This document shows positions 18,489 through 28,128 of a stretch of 64,000 nucleotides of DNA, piece after piece. The notes below the pieces were generated by a model. That model did no database searches, was not told where the DNA came from, and saw nothing but the letters and a program-made list of their open reading frames with translations. Source of the DNA: Luteimonas galliterrae (GTDB lineage Bacteria; Pseudomonadota; Gammaproteobacteria; Xanthomonadales; Xanthomonadaceae). Position 1 is the first letter of the stretch, and each line of letters begins with the position of its first letter. A program made the position numbers and the translations under genes. The stretch lies in the NCBI RefSeq assembly GCF_023374055.1, contig NZ_JAMBEP010000001.1:2046001-2110000 (forward strand), in the 5' to 3' direction.

Positions 18489-20618
18489 TCAATGCGTCGC
18501 GGTCGTGGCGCCCACGCCCAACTGATCCAGCATGAACGCGAACATCTCCGATTGCTCGCGATACTTGCGGAACCGTCCCGACTTGCCGCCGTGCCCGGCG
18601 TCCATATTGGTCCGGAACAGCACCGGCTGCTTGCCGGTGTCGAGATCGCGAAGGCGCGCGACGTATTTCGCCGGCTCCCAGTACTGGACCTGCGAATCCC
18701 ACAGGCCGGTGCCGACGAATATCGCCGGATACGCCTGCTTTTTCAGGTTATCGTACGGCGAGTACGTGATCATGTAATCGTAGTATTCCTTCTTCTCCGG
18801 ATTGCCCCACTCGTCGTATTCGTTCGTGGTCAGCGGGATGGTCGGATCGAGCATCGTCGTCACCACGTCGACGAACGGCACCTGCGACAGGATCACCCGG
18901 TATTTTTCCGGCGCCATATTGGCGATCGCGCCCATCAGCAAGCCGCCGGCGCTGCCGCCGTAAGCGGCGACGCGGTCCTTCGCCGCATAACCTTCTTTGA
19001 CCAAATGATCGGTCACGTCGATGAAATCGGTGAAGGTGTTCTTCTTGTGGAACAGCTTGCCGTCGTCGTACCACTTGCGACCCATTTCCTGGCCGCCGCG
19101 GATGTGGGCCAGCGCGTAGACCATGCCGCGGTCGAGCAGGCTGACGTTGACGATGCTGAAGCCCGGGTCCATCGACGCGCCGTAGCTGCCGTACGCGTAC
19201 TGCAGCATCGCGGCCTTGCCGTTCTTCTCGAAGCCTTTCTTGTAGACCAGCGACACCGGGATCCTGGTGCCGTCGCGCGCGGTGGCCCAGACGCGTTCGG
19301 TGGCGTACTTGGACGGATCGTAGCCGATCACCGGCTGCTGCTTCAGTTGGCGGCGCTCGCCGGTCTTGGTGTTGAGCTCGTACGTGGTCGGCGGCGTGGT
19401 CATCGAGGTGTAGGTGTAGCGCAGCCAGTCGGTGTCCGGCTCGGAGTTGACCGCGAAGCCCATCGAGTACGCGGTTTCGTCGGCCTTGACGTACTCCTCC
19501 TTGTCGCCGGCCTTCAGCAGGCGGATGCGTTCGAGCCCCTCGGAGCGCTCGGAGATCGCGGCGAAGCCGTCGAACAGTTCGATGTCTTCGATGAAGACGT
19601 CCTCCCGGTGCGGCACCCAGTCCTTCCAATCCTTGCGCGATGCGCTGCCGTCGGGGGCGGTGACGATCTTGAAGTTCTCGGCCCCGTCGGCGTTGGTGCG
19701 GATCACCCAGCGATCGCCGAGATGGTCGGCGTAGTACTCCACATCGCGCTCGCGCGGCGACAGGACGGCGAAGGTTTTAGGATCGGCTGCCGGCGCGCAG
19801 CGGATTTCGGTCATCACCGTGCTGCCGACGTCGATGCAGATGTACTTGTCGTCGCGGGTGCGCCACAGGCCGATGTAGAAGCTGTTGTCCTTCTCCTCGT
19901 ACACCGTTTCGTCCTGCGACACCGGCGTGCCGAGCACGTGCTTCTTGACCCGGGTGGTGAGCAGCGTCTCCGGATCGTTCTCGACGTAGAACAGGGTCTT
20001 GTTGTCGTCGGCCCAGGCGGTGTACGAGGTGACGCCGGGGATCGTTTCCGGATAGGTCTCGCCGGTTTCCAGGTTCCTGAAATGGATCTTGTTCTGGCGA
20101 CGGCCGACATCGTCGTCGGTCCAGGCCATGATCTTGTTGTCGGGCGAGATTTCGTACTCGGCGACGTTGAAGTAGTCCTTGCCGGCGGCCATCGCGTTGA
20201 CGTCGAGCAGGATTTCTTCCGGCGCGTCCATCGTGCCCTTGCGGCGGGCGTGGATCGGATAGTCCTTGCCGGTCTCGAAACGGGTGTAGTACCAGTAGCC
20301 GCGCTCGCGGAACGGCACGCTGCTGTCGTCCTGCTTGATCCGCGCGACGATCTCGTCGTAAAGCTTGTCCTGCACCGGCTTGAGCGGCGCCATGTAGGCG
20401 TCGGCGTAGGCGTTCTCGGCGTTGAGGTAGGCCAGCATCTCCTTGTTTTCGCGCTTGTCGTCGCGCAGCCAGTAGTACTCGTCGCTGCGGGTCGCGCCGA
20501 ACGGAGCCTTCACCTCGTACGGCTTCTTGGCGGCGTCGGGCGGGGACGGAAGATCGGCTGCGGCGGCGTTGGTGGTCATCAGGAGAAGGGTGGCCAGCGA
20601 GAAGAAAGTGGTTTTCAT
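18489..20618 (-). CDS. Secreted S9-family oligopeptidase B-like peptidase
   Basis: A 709-residue serine peptidase with an N-terminal signal peptide (MKTTFFSLATLLLMTTNAAAA), so probably periplasmic or exported. The N-terminal part forms the seven-bladed propeller; the C-terminal alpha/beta domain holds the Ser in YGGSAGGLLMG (near residue 545), the Asp expected near FVGTGLWDSQV, and the His in DAGHGGKSGRF. The closest known type is oligopeptidase B (cleaves after Arg/Lys) by the length and ARDGTRIPVSLVYKK context. The ATG at 20618 is preferred over one 7 codons upstream because the signal peptide begins there. It is followed by a second S9 gene upstream on the same strand, separated by a repeat. 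Confidence 0.92.
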   Translation of the reverse strand: MKTTFFSLATLLLMTTNAAAADLPSPPDAAKKPYEVKAPFGATRSDEYYWLRDDKRENKEMLAYLNAENAYADAYMAPLKPVQDKLYDEIVARIKQDDSSVPFRERGYWYYTRFETGKDYPIHARRKGTMDAPEEILLDVNAMAAGKDYFNVAEYEISPDNKIMAWTDDDVGRRQNKIHFRNLETGETYPETIPGVTSYTAWADDNKTLFYVENDPETLLTTRVKKHVLGTPVSQDETVYEEKDNSFYIGLWRTRDDKYICIDVGSTVMTEIRCAPAADPKTFAVLSPRERDVEYYADHLGDRWVIRTNADGAENFKIVTAPDGSASRKDWKDWVPHREDVFIEDIELFDGFAAISERSEGLERIRLLKAGDKEEYVKADETAYSMGFAVNSEPDTDWLRYTYTSMTTPPTTYELNTKTGERRQLKQQPVIGYDPSKYATERVWATARDGTRIPVSLVYKKGFEKNGKAAMLQYAYGSYGASMDPGFSIVNVSLLDRGMVYALAHIRGGQEMGRKWYDDGKLFHKKNTFTDFIDVTDHLVKEGYAAKDRVAAYGGSAGGLLMGAIANMAPEKYRVILSQVPFVDVVTTMLDPTIPLTTNEYDEWGNPEKKEYYDYMITYSPYDNLKKQAYPAIFVGTGLWDSQVQYWEPAKYVARLRDLDTGKQPVLFRTNMDAGHGGKSGRFRKYREQSEMFAFMLDQLGVGATTATH

Positions 20619-20660
20619 GTATGGGGTCCGATCCGGCAAAGCGCAACGGGGGTTCGTTAT

Positions 20661-20803
20661 CCGTCATCCCAGCGAACGCTGGGACTCATTTTGATCTTGC
20701 TCTCGGAAACTAGACGTTCAAGCCGCTGGATTCCCGCCTTCGCGGGAATGACCGCCTAAAACAGAAGAGCAACATGGGTCCCAGCATTCGCTGGGATGGC
20801 GGG
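20661..20803. repeat. Mixed family D inverted repeats between the two peptidase genes
   Basis: The outer arms are GTCATCCCAGCGAACGCTGG (20663-20682) and its near complement (about 20777-20799). An internal GGATTCCCGCCTTCGCGGGA hairpin is at 20728-20747. It resembles the 3' flank of the long repeats at 8240, 49420 and 55550. Confidence 0.8.
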
Positions 20804-20810
20804 TGATGGG

Positions 20811-22946
20811 TTACTTGGTCAGTTCCTTCCACAAGAAGGTATACGCCAGCGCATTCATATGCGCCTGCTGCGCATTGTTGGCCGCGCCGCCGTGCCCGCC
20901 CTCGATGTTCTCGTAATAACGCACGTCCTTACCGGCCGCCTGCATCTTGGCCATCATCTTGCGGGCGTGGCCGGGATGCACGCGGTCGTCCTTGGTCGAG
21001 GTCATGAAGATCGTCGGCGGATAGGTCTTGGACGCATCGAACAGGTGATAAGGCGAGAAGGTCTGGATGAATTTCCATTCCTCAGGCTTGTCCGGATCGC
21101 CGTACTCGGCCATCCACGAGGCGCCGGCCAGCAGATGGCTGTAGCGCTTCATGTCCAGCAGCGGCACCTGCACGACGACCGCGCCGAACAGTTCCGGGTA
21201 CTGGGTGAGCATGTTGCCGGTCAGCAGGCCGCCGTTGCTGCCGCCCTGGATGCCCAGGCGCTTGACCGAGGTGATCTTGCGCGCGACCAGGTCCTGCGCG
21301 ACCGCGGCGAAATCCTCGTACGCCTTGTGGCGGTTGGCCTTGAGCGCGGCCTGGTGCCAGCGCGGGCCGTACTCGCCGCCGCCGCGGATGTTGGCGACTA
21401 CATAGGCGCCGCCCTTCTCCAGCCAGCCCTTGCCGATGCCGCCCGAATAGGCCGGCGTCAGCGAGATTTCGAAGCCGCCGTAGCCGTACAACAACGTCGG
21501 CGTGCTGCCGTCGAGCTTCATGTCCTTCGGCCGGACGATGAAGTACGGGACCTTGGTGCCGTCCTTGGACGTGGCGAAGTGCTGTTCGATGACGTCCCTC
21601 GAGGCGTCGAAGAACACCGGCATCGCCTTCAGCTGTTCGGGCTGCTTGCCGATCTCGACCAGCGACAGCGTGGTTGGAGTCAGGTAATCGGTCGCGGTCA
21701 GCCAGACCGCGTCGCTGTCGTCTTCGTCGACCGCGCCCACGGCCAGGGTGCCGAATGCCGGCGCGCCGACGAACTCGCCCTTCTTCCAACCGCCCGTGCC
21801 CGGAGTCAGCACGCTCAGCTTGTTCTTCACGTCGTCCAGCACGTTCAGCACCACGTGGGATTTGGTCCAGACGAAGCTCTGCAGCGAAGTCTTCTCGGTG
21901 GGCTCGAACAGCACGTCGAAATCGCGCTTGCCGGCCATGAAATCGTCGAACCTCGCGGCGATCAGCGACCCGGCCGCGTACGTCTTGCCGCCGACCGTCC
22001 ACGGCTCGCGCAACTCCAGCGTCAGCCACTGCTTGTGCACCGACTTGTTGACCGAATTGGGAACGTCGATCTTGCTCAGCTTGCCGTCCTTGCCGCGCAA
22101 GTAGAGCTCGTCGTTGTAGAAGGCGATGGTACGGCTGACGAAATCGCGCTCGTAGCCCGGTGTGTTGTCGTGCATGGCCGCGATGTACATGTCGTCGGCC
22201 TTGCCCTCGTAGACCACCTGCGCCGATTCGATCGGCGTGCCGCGCTTCCATTGTTTGACGATGCGCGGATAACCGGAACTGGTGAGCGTGCCGGGGCCGA
22301 AATCGGTGAACACGTACACCGTGTCTTGGTCGATCCAACCCAGGGCGCCCTTGGCCTCCTTGCGGAAGAAGCCGTCCTTCACCCATTGCTTGGTGGTGAG
22401 GTCGAATTCGCGGGTGACGTCGGCGTCGGAACCGCCGGGCGACAACGCCACCAGGCAGCGTTTGTATTCGGGCTTGAAGCAGTCGGCGCCGTGCCAGACC
22501 CACTTTTCCTCGCCGCTGCGGTTCTCGGCGACGTTCAGCGCGTCCAGGTCGATCACCGTCTCCCACTGGGGCTGCGGCTTGCGGTATTCCTCGAGCGTGG
22601 TGCGGCGCCAGAGGCCGCGCTCGTGCTTGGCGTCCTTCCAGAAGTTGTAGTAGTAATCGCCGATCTTTTCGACGCCTGGGATCTTCGCGTCCGAATCCAG
22701 GATCGCGCGGATCTCGCCTTCCAGCTTCTTGAATTCCGGCGTCGCGGCCAGCTCGGCCTCGGTCTTGGCGTTCTCGGCCCTGACCCATTCCAAAGCCTTC
22801 TGATCCTCGACGCCTTCCAGCCAGGCATAGGTATCGGACGGATCGGTCACTTTATCGGCCTCCTGGGCATGGGCGGCGCCGGCGACCGACGCGGCCAGGC
22901 CAGAGGCCATTAATAAGGTATGGCAAGCCTGCGACAGCTTCGACAT
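20811..22946 (-). CDS. Secreted S9A prolyl oligopeptidase
   Basis: A 711-residue prolyl oligopeptidase-type enzyme with a signal peptide ending in AGAAHA. The beta-propeller region is followed by the catalytic domain: YGYGGFEISLTP, NIRGGGEYGPRWHQ, Ser in QGGSNGGLLTGN near residue 552, Asp in TSTKDDRVHP and His in EGGHGGAANN. The Gly-rich NIRGGGEYG segment is typical of S9A. It shares family but not close identity with its downstream neighbour, which is oligopeptidase B-like; the pair may cleave Pro- and basic-residue peptides in the periplasm. Confidence 0.94.
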   Translation of the reverse strand: MSKLSQACHTLLMASGLAASVAGAAHAQEADKVTDPSDTYAWLEGVEDQKALEWVRAENAKTEAELAATPEFKKLEGEIRAILDSDAKIPGVEKIGDYYYNFWKDAKHERGLWRRTTLEEYRKPQPQWETVIDLDALNVAENRSGEEKWVWHGADCFKPEYKRCLVALSPGGSDADVTREFDLTTKQWVKDGFFRKEAKGALGWIDQDTVYVFTDFGPGTLTSSGYPRIVKQWKRGTPIESAQVVYEGKADDMYIAAMHDNTPGYERDFVSRTIAFYNDELYLRGKDGKLSKIDVPNSVNKSVHKQWLTLELREPWTVGGKTYAAGSLIAARFDDFMAGKRDFDVLFEPTEKTSLQSFVWTKSHVVLNVLDDVKNKLSVLTPGTGGWKKGEFVGAPAFGTLAVGAVDEDDSDAVWLTATDYLTPTTLSLVEIGKQPEQLKAMPVFFDASRDVIEQHFATSKDGTKVPYFIVRPKDMKLDGSTPTLLYGYGGFEISLTPAYSGGIGKGWLEKGGAYVVANIRGGGEYGPRWHQAALKANRHKAYEDFAAVAQDLVARKITSVKRLGIQGGSNGGLLTGNMLTQYPELFGAVVVQVPLLDMKRYSHLLAGASWMAEYGDPDKPEEWKFIQTFSPYHLFDASKTYPPTIFMTSTKDDRVHPGHARKMMAKMQAAGKDVRYYENIEGGHGGAANNAQQAHMNALAYTFLWKELTK

Positions 22947-23035
22947 GGGCGCTCCCCGGCGAAAACGTTGGAAACCCCAACGCTAGCACAGGCCATCGGC
23001 GCGGCTGCCGTGCCGAAGGTCAGCGGCCGGCCGGG

Positions 23036-23356
23036 TCAGGCGGCCCGGCTCAGCCGATGCGGTGCGGCGGCTTGGAACCGGCGCCGCGCCTGGACGCGAG
23101 GACGGCGCCGCATCGCAGGGGCGCCCTCGACGGCGCGCTGCGGCAACCGGAACCGATGCAGCGCCCACCAGGCGGTCAGGGGCATGCCCAGCAGCCAGAG
23201 CGGCACCCAGCCGAACCAGGCGCTGTAGCCGCGCGCGGTCGGCAGGGCCAGGACTACGATCAGGCCGATCAATACCGCTTGTTTGAGCAAGCGGTCGAGC
23301 TCCGGGTCGGCAGCGGAGGCGGCACGGCGGGTCGGGTTGGCAGCGAAGACAGACAT
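23036..23356 (-). CDS. Small two-helix membrane protein
   Basis: A 106-residue protein of unrecognised family. Two adjacent hydrophobic segments (LKQAVLIGLIVVLALPTA and WFGWVPLWLLGMPLTAWWAL) are followed by an Arg-rich cytoplasmic tail. The start is taken at the ATG at 23356 (MSVFAANPT), with GATGGAGCG upstream; another ATG four codons earlier is possible. No partner is evident. Confidence 0.55.
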   Translation of the reverse strand: MSVFAANPTRRAASAADPELDRLLKQAVLIGLIVVLALPTARGYSAWFGWVPLWLLGMPLTAWWALHRFRLPQRAVEGAPAMRRRPRVQARRRFQAAAPHRLSRAA

Positions 23357-23459
23357 GGCACGCTCCATCGGGTCGGGAGCGCACCGTGCCCTGCGGCCAT
23401 CTCACAAGTTGCGACCGCGACGCGAACCGCTCCGGTAGTCGCCGGAGCGGCGGCGGCGA

Positions 23460-24545
23460 TCAGTCGGGACGGCCGAAGTTGTACTCGGCCGAGGCCGCGT
23501 TGCTGATCAGGCCGGACAACGGCAGCAACTGCGACAGGAAGCGGTTCCAACGGGTGACCCCGGCCGGACCCACCCACACCACGTCGCCCGGCCGCAAGGA
23601 GAAGCGGTCGGCCAGCGCGAAAGCCACCGGCGATTTGGCGTTGAGGTGGTACACCGTTGCCGGCGTGTTCTTCATTTCCTCGACGCCGCGGATCACGTAA
23701 ACCGCACTGCCCTTGGACGTGATCGGATTCAAGCCGCCGGTGCGGCCCAGGGCCTGGGTGAGCGACATGTCCGTGGTCTTGAAGTTGATCGCCTGCGGCC
23801 GCAGCACTTCGCCGATCACGTAGACCTCTTTGCGATCGTTGAACGGCAGGTACAGGTGATCGCCGGGTTTCAGATAGATGTCCTGCGCGATCTTGCCGTT
23901 GCGGTTCAGCGCGTCCAGATCGAGTTTGTAGTCGCGGCCGTCGCGAGTCAGCACCAATCCCGACAGGTCGGCCTGCTCGACATTGATGCGCGCCTTGCCG
24001 ATCGCTTGCGACAAGGTCAGCGGCACCGTGGTGATGTCCTGCGGAGAGGTGTCGACGAACGCGCCCTGCAAGGCGATGCGGCTGCCGTAACCGACGACGT
24101 TGACGTCGACCTTGGGATCGCGGATGTACTGCGCGAGGCGGCTGGACAGCGTGCTGCGCAGTTCCTCGATGCTCATGCCCTTGACGTTGATCTTGCCGGC
24201 ATAGGGATAGAAGAACGTGCCGTCCGGCTGCACCAAGCGGCCGTTGATGACGGCCTGTTGCTGGTTGCCGGCGGGCGTGGTCAGTTCGGGGTGGTCCCAC
24301 ACGGTGACCAGGATCGTGTCGCCGGGACTGATGCGGTAGGTCTCGGGCCGGTAGCTGGCCAATTCCGACGGCAGGCGCTGCAGCGGGCGTTGTTCGCCGG
24401 CCACCAGCTCGGCCGTGATCGGCACCATGGCGACGTCGCCGCCCTGTTCGCTGCTCTGCACCGAACGCGTGTTCATCTGCTGGCCGGCGCATCCGCTGAC
24501 CGCGATAACGAGCGCAAGCGCGCAGGCACGAGTCGTGATTTTCAA
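23460..24545 (-). CDS. Outer-membrane polysaccharide export lipoprotein (Wza/GumB-like)
   Basis: Forms the outer-membrane exit channel for the exopolysaccharide. The start is a TTG at 24545, with AGAGGAAAG 6 nt upstream; the first residues (KITTRACALALVIAVSGC) form a lipoprotein signal peptide with Cys19 as the lipidation site. The mature protein has the Poly_export (PES) domain (YRISPGDTILVTVWDHPEL) and two or three SLBB repeats (GYGSRIALQGAFVDTSPQ, EVYVIGEVLRPQAINF). The 361-residue length fits Wza/KpsD-type channels. It is the last gene of the cluster, 223 bp after the YdcF gene; that gap contains no gene and may hold its own promoter. Confidence 0.92.
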   Translation of the reverse strand: MKITTRACALALVIAVSGCAGQQMNTRSVQSSEQGGDVAMVPITAELVAGEQRPLQRLPSELASYRPETYRISPGDTILVTVWDHPELTTPAGNQQQAVINGRLVQPDGTFFYPYAGKINVKGMSIEELRSTLSSRLAQYIRDPKVDVNVVGYGSRIALQGAFVDTSPQDITTVPLTLSQAIGKARINVEQADLSGLVLTRDGRDYKLDLDALNRNGKIAQDIYLKPGDHLYLPFNDRKEVYVIGEVLRPQAINFKTTDMSLTQALGRTGGLNPITSKGSAVYVIRGVEEMKNTPATVYHLNAKSPVAFALADRFSLRPGDVVWVGPAGVTRWNRFLSQLLPLSGLISNAASAEYNFGRPD

Positions 24546-24768
24546 CGTTCTTTCCTCTTGGCTCGCGGCACGGACATCGGTATCGCGATGCCGATAATCG
24601 CCCGCATCTCCATGCGAGGATGTGCCGGTGTAATGCGCAACGCACCGCGCGAAGGTGGGCACTGCCGTTGTGCCGCAACGGAATCCTAAAGTTTGGTTTG
24701 CATCAATCGCGTGAGGATCGGCGCGCCGGTCTGCGGACGTTCATGAAAATGACCGGTATTTTTCGCAT

Positions 24769-25506
24769 TCAGTTCTGTAACCTGACCGCAAGCAGGCCGA
24801 CATACTCCTTGAGCGCGCGTCCGCTGCGCCACAACGCGCCGAAAGACGGCACCCAGCGCTCCCGCCACGTCGCTCGGCGCGCGCGTTCAGGCACCGGCAC
24901 CGGCACGACATCGATGCCCGCTTCGCGGAACAGCAGGCTCGCGCGCGGCATGTGCAGCGACGAGGTCACCAGCAATATCCGCCGCACGCCGCGGCCCTTG
25001 GTCAAGGCGGCGGTGAACGACGCGTTGTCGCGCGTATTGCGGCTGCGATCCTCCAATATCAGCGCCGATGCCGGAACGCCGAACCTTGCGATCGCCTTCG
25101 CCATCGTGCGCGCTTCGCTGCCGCCGCCGGAAAGCACGACGATCGGCGCGCGCCCGCTCAGCCAGGCGCGCGCGCCGGCGGCGATGCGGCTGCTTTCGAG
25201 CTGGTCGATGCGCAAACCCGGGCGATTGATCCAACCGTAGTGCCCGCCCCCCAGCACGACGATGGCATCCGCGTCGGGCAACGCCGCTTCGTCCGCCACC
25301 GGATAGCGGGACTCGAGGTGGCCGCGCAACCCATCCGAAAACCGCGGGACAGACCAGACCAGCGACCATGCGATCGCGAAAGCCGAGATCGCGACCGCCG
25401 TGTTGCGCATGCGCAAGCACAGTCCCAATCCCGCGCACGCGAGCAACGCCGCCGACAAGGTCGGCGGGTACGTCAAAGAGACGACGAGATCCTGTATCGA
25501 CGGCAT
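24769..25506 (-). CDS. YdcF/ElyC-family (DUF218) membrane protein
   Basis: A 245-residue protein with two N-terminal membrane segments (residues 12-30 and 35-53) and a DUF218 domain. The domain motifs are DAIVVLGGGHYGW near residue 79, SGRAPIVVLSGGGSEA near residue 116, ILEDRSRNTRDNA near residue 150 and LVTSSLHMPRA near residue 177. E. coli ElyC affects undecaprenyl-phosphate-linked envelope polymer synthesis, so a role in lipid-carrier handling for this exopolysaccharide is a reasonable inference. It lies in the cluster with a 28 bp gap after the glycosyltransferase. Confidence 0.88.
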   Translation of the reverse strand: MPSIQDLVVSLTYPPTLSAALLACAGLGLCLRMRNTAVAISAFAIAWSLVWSVPRFSDGLRGHLESRYPVADEAALPDADAIVVLGGGHYGWINRPGLRIDQLESSRIAAGARAWLSGRAPIVVLSGGGSEARTMAKAIARFGVPASALILEDRSRNTRDNASFTAALTKGRGVRRILLVTSSLHMPRASLLFREAGIDVVPVPVPERARRATWRERWVPSFGALWRSGRALKEYVGLLAVRLQN

Positions 25507-25534
25507 GGGCGCGGCGCGTCAGACCGCCGGCGCG

Positions 25535-26731
25535 TCAGGCGACATGCCGCAGCGCTTCCGCATCGTCAGGCTTGAAAGCGCTGTCGTCCGGCAACGGCAC
25601 CGGCAGAAGTTCGTTGTAGACGTCGATCGTCCGCTGGATGACGTTGCGCTGGTCGAAGTGCAGCAATGCGCGGTCGCGCGCGCGGCCGCCGAGCCGCCGC
25701 AACAGCGCGCGATCGTCGTCCAGCCGCGCCAGCGCCGCAGCCAAGGATTCCGCGCTGCGCGGCTGCACGTGCAAGCCATCGACGCCGTGTTCGGCCACCA
25801 CCTCGCGGCAACCGGGCAGATCGGTGGTGACCAGCGCCAATCCGCTGGCCGCGGCCTCGATCAGGCTCTTGGGCACGCCTTCGCGGTAATAGCTGGGCAA
25901 CGCCATCACGTCGGCCCCGCACATCAGTGCGGGCATATCGTCGACATGGCCAAGCCACTTCACCGTGCCCTGCTGCTGCCAACGCTCCACTTCCGCCCGC
26001 GGCACCGAGCGCGGGTTGCCCGGATCGGGCATGCCCGCGAGCAGGAATTCGATCTCCCGGCCTTGCTGGCGCAGCATCGCGGCCGCAGCGGCGAATTCGC
26101 CCACGCCCTTCTCCCACAGCAGTCGCGCCGCGAGCAGCACGCGTAGCGGACGCCTGATTTCCGAGTCGCGCGGGGTCGGGCAGAAGCGGTTCGTATCGAC
26201 GCCCGAACTGCGGATCAGACGGATCTTCTCGGCCGGGGCCAGCCGCAGCGCGACGAACATCTCGACGTCGTCGGGGTTCTGCAGGATCGTGCGCGAATTG
26301 CCGTGCCCTAGTGTGCGGCGCATCAAGCCGCTGACGACCGGCCGGAGCGCGCGCGCCTTCATGCGGTCGCTGGTGAACACGTAGCCCATGCCGGCCACCG
26401 CATTGACCACGGCCGGTATTTTCGCCATGCGCGCGGCCAGCGCGCCGTACACCGCGCACTTCACCGTGAAGTTGTGCAGCAGGTCGGGTCGCTCCGCGGC
26501 TAGCAGCCGCACCAGCGCGCGCAGCACCAGCGTTTCGCGCACGGGGTCCAGGCTGCTGCGGTTCATCGGCAACTGCCGCCATGCGATCCCGTGCTCGGCG
26601 AAACGCGCGCCGAAATCGCCCGGCGGCGACACCATCAGGACCTCGGCGCCGAGCGACCGCAGCCGCAATGCCGTCGACAGCCTGAAGTTGTACAGATACC
26701 AATCGGTATTCGCGAAGAACGCTATCTTCAT
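25535..26731 (-). CDS. Family GT4 glycosyltransferase
   Basis: A 398-residue GT-B enzyme that would transfer a sugar to the growing lipid-linked repeat unit. The N-terminal acceptor domain begins MKIAFFANTDWYLYNFRLST. The C-terminal donor domain shows LLAARLLWEKGVGEF near residue 206, the SYYREGVPKSLIEAAASG box (Glu-x7-Glu type) near residue 288, and ALVTTDLPGCREVV. These motifs are of the Glycos_transf_1 group, similar to GlcNAc, Gal or Fuc transferases; donor and acceptor cannot be read. The start is the ATG at 26731. Confidence 0.93.
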   Translation of the reverse strand: MKIAFFANTDWYLYNFRLSTALRLRSLGAEVLMVSPPGDFGARFAEHGIAWRQLPMNRSSLDPVRETLVLRALVRLLAAERPDLLHNFTVKCAVYGALAARMAKIPAVVNAVAGMGYVFTSDRMKARALRPVVSGLMRRTLGHGNSRTILQNPDDVEMFVALRLAPAEKIRLIRSSGVDTNRFCPTPRDSEIRRPLRVLLAARLLWEKGVGEFAAAAAMLRQQGREIEFLLAGMPDPGNPRSVPRAEVERWQQQGTVKWLGHVDDMPALMCGADVMALPSYYREGVPKSLIEAAASGLALVTTDLPGCREVVAEHGVDGLHVQPRSAESLAAALARLDDDRALLRRLGGRARDRALLHFDQRNVIQRTIDVYNELLPVPLPDDSAFKPDDAEALRHVA

Positions 26732-26891
26732 CGTGATCTGCAGATTCTCCGTAAGGTGTGGACGGACGATCGCCGATGCGGTGCCGGCAGTCGCAAGGGG
26801 CCCGATTCTAGCCGGCGCATGCGACAGGGAATGTTAGAAAACATTTCTCCGTCGCGATCGGGTTGTCTGCGGTTCAAGAACCTAAAGCCTG

Positions 26892-28076
26892 TCATGTGCT
26901 CATCGCCGTACTCGCTGTTGCGGCATCGTCCGCATCCGCGCTTCCCCGCAACGAACGCCTGACGTTCGCGACGGTGGGCGCGGTCGCGAGCAGCAACGAC
27001 GGGAATGCCAGGAAAAGCAGGAAACAGGAAGCGTAGCGAATGCCGCTTCCGGGGTTGTAGATGCCGAACGGCGCGTACGACACCAGGATGACGAGCGTGG
27101 CGGGCAGCCATCCCAGCACCAGGATTCCTCGCGACGGCCCGCGCGGCGCCTTGAACAGCGCCACGTAAGCCGAATGGCAGAGCACACCGAACACGACCAG
27201 GCCCGCGGCCAGGAACGGCAGCATGACGGGCCTCGCGAGCACCTCCGCGGGCGTCGGGCCGATAAGCGACAGCGGCAATATCCACCACAGGCCGCTCAGC
27301 AGATCGCGCGTCGTCTGCAGGTCGACCCAGGTACGGGTGGTGGCGGATGCCACCGTGAAATAGCTCCTGGCCAGCGGAAGGATCTCGTTGCTGATGTAGT
27401 CGTCGATATACGGCCAGGCCAGCAACAGGCCCAGCGCCGCCAGCGACACGAAAAACAACGCCTGTATGCCGATGCTCAAGCGCAAGCGCGGGCCCCACGC
27501 GTACAGAAGGTAGATCAGCAGGAACAACGCGATGCCGATGCCGAACGCTGCGCGGATATAGATCATCCCGGCCACGCAAAGCGATGCGATCAGGACGCGG
27601 AGCATGCCATGGCGTCGATAGTGGCCCAGCACCGCTCCCATGAAATAGGCGAGCAGGCCCACGAACAGGGATTCGCGCCCGGTGACGGAAGCCCATACGC
27701 CGAAATTGGGATTGAGGAGGATCGCCAGCAGCGGCCATCGATAGCGGCCGCGGATGTCGCCCTGCGCGACCAGATAGCAGACGCCGCTGGCGGCGAACAA
27801 GGAGAACGCCAGGTGCACCAGCACATCGGCGCCCAGCACGGACCGCAAACCGCCGGCGAGTCGTGCGATCAGCAGCGTGCGGCTCTGCGAGTATTCGTCG
27901 TATCCGCCGGTCAGGTACGCCTCCGCGTCGCCTAGCTGGCTGTAGCGGCTGTAGACGTAGACGGAGAACAGCGTCCATCCGGCGAAGATCGCCAATACCA
28001 CTGCGCGCTTGAGCGGGGCGCCCGCGGACGCGGAGGGATGCGTCGTCTTCGTCCGATACTCCGGGATTGCGGTCAT
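26892..28076 (-). CDS. Wzy-like polysaccharide polymerase (predicted)
   Basis: A strongly hydrophobic protein of 394 residues from the ATG at 28076 (MTAIPEYRTK, AGGAAG upstream); a GTG 25 codons upstream is an alternative that would overlap the flippase gene. About 10 membrane segments are visible (AVVLAIFAGWTLFSVYVYS, VLVHLAFSLFAASGVCYLV, IGIALFLLIYLLYAWGP, IGIQALFFVSLAALGLLLAW and others) and a large periplasmic loop near residues 230-270 (YIDDYISNEILPLARS), as in Wzy/EpsG polymerases. Wzy proteins are poorly conserved, so the call rests on topology and cluster position next to the flippase. Confidence 0.7.
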   Translation of the reverse strand: MTAIPEYRTKTTHPSASAGAPLKRAVVLAIFAGWTLFSVYVYSRYSQLGDAEAYLTGGYDEYSQSRTLLIARLAGGLRSVLGADVLVHLAFSLFAASGVCYLVAQGDIRGRYRWPLLAILLNPNFGVWASVTGRESLFVGLLAYFMGAVLGHYRRHGMLRVLIASLCVAGMIYIRAAFGIGIALFLLIYLLYAWGPRLRLSIGIQALFFVSLAALGLLLAWPYIDDYISNEILPLARSYFTVASATTRTWVDLQTTRDLLSGLWWILPLSLIGPTPAEVLARPVMLPFLAAGLVVFGVLCHSAYVALFKAPRGPSRGILVLGWLPATLVILVSYAPFGIYNPGSGIRYASCFLLFLAFPSLLLATAPTVANVRRSLRGSADADDAATASTAMST

Positions 28077-28128
28077 AAACGGGACTTCCTGGCCGGCGGC
28101 GATCTCGTCGCCGAGCGCGGGCGGCGCG

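Noticed and set aside
18483-22913. Two long plus-strand frames (about 758 and 705 codons) opposite the S9 peptidases
   Set aside because: They are antisense shadows of well-supported peptidase genes, with no start signals or protein motifs.
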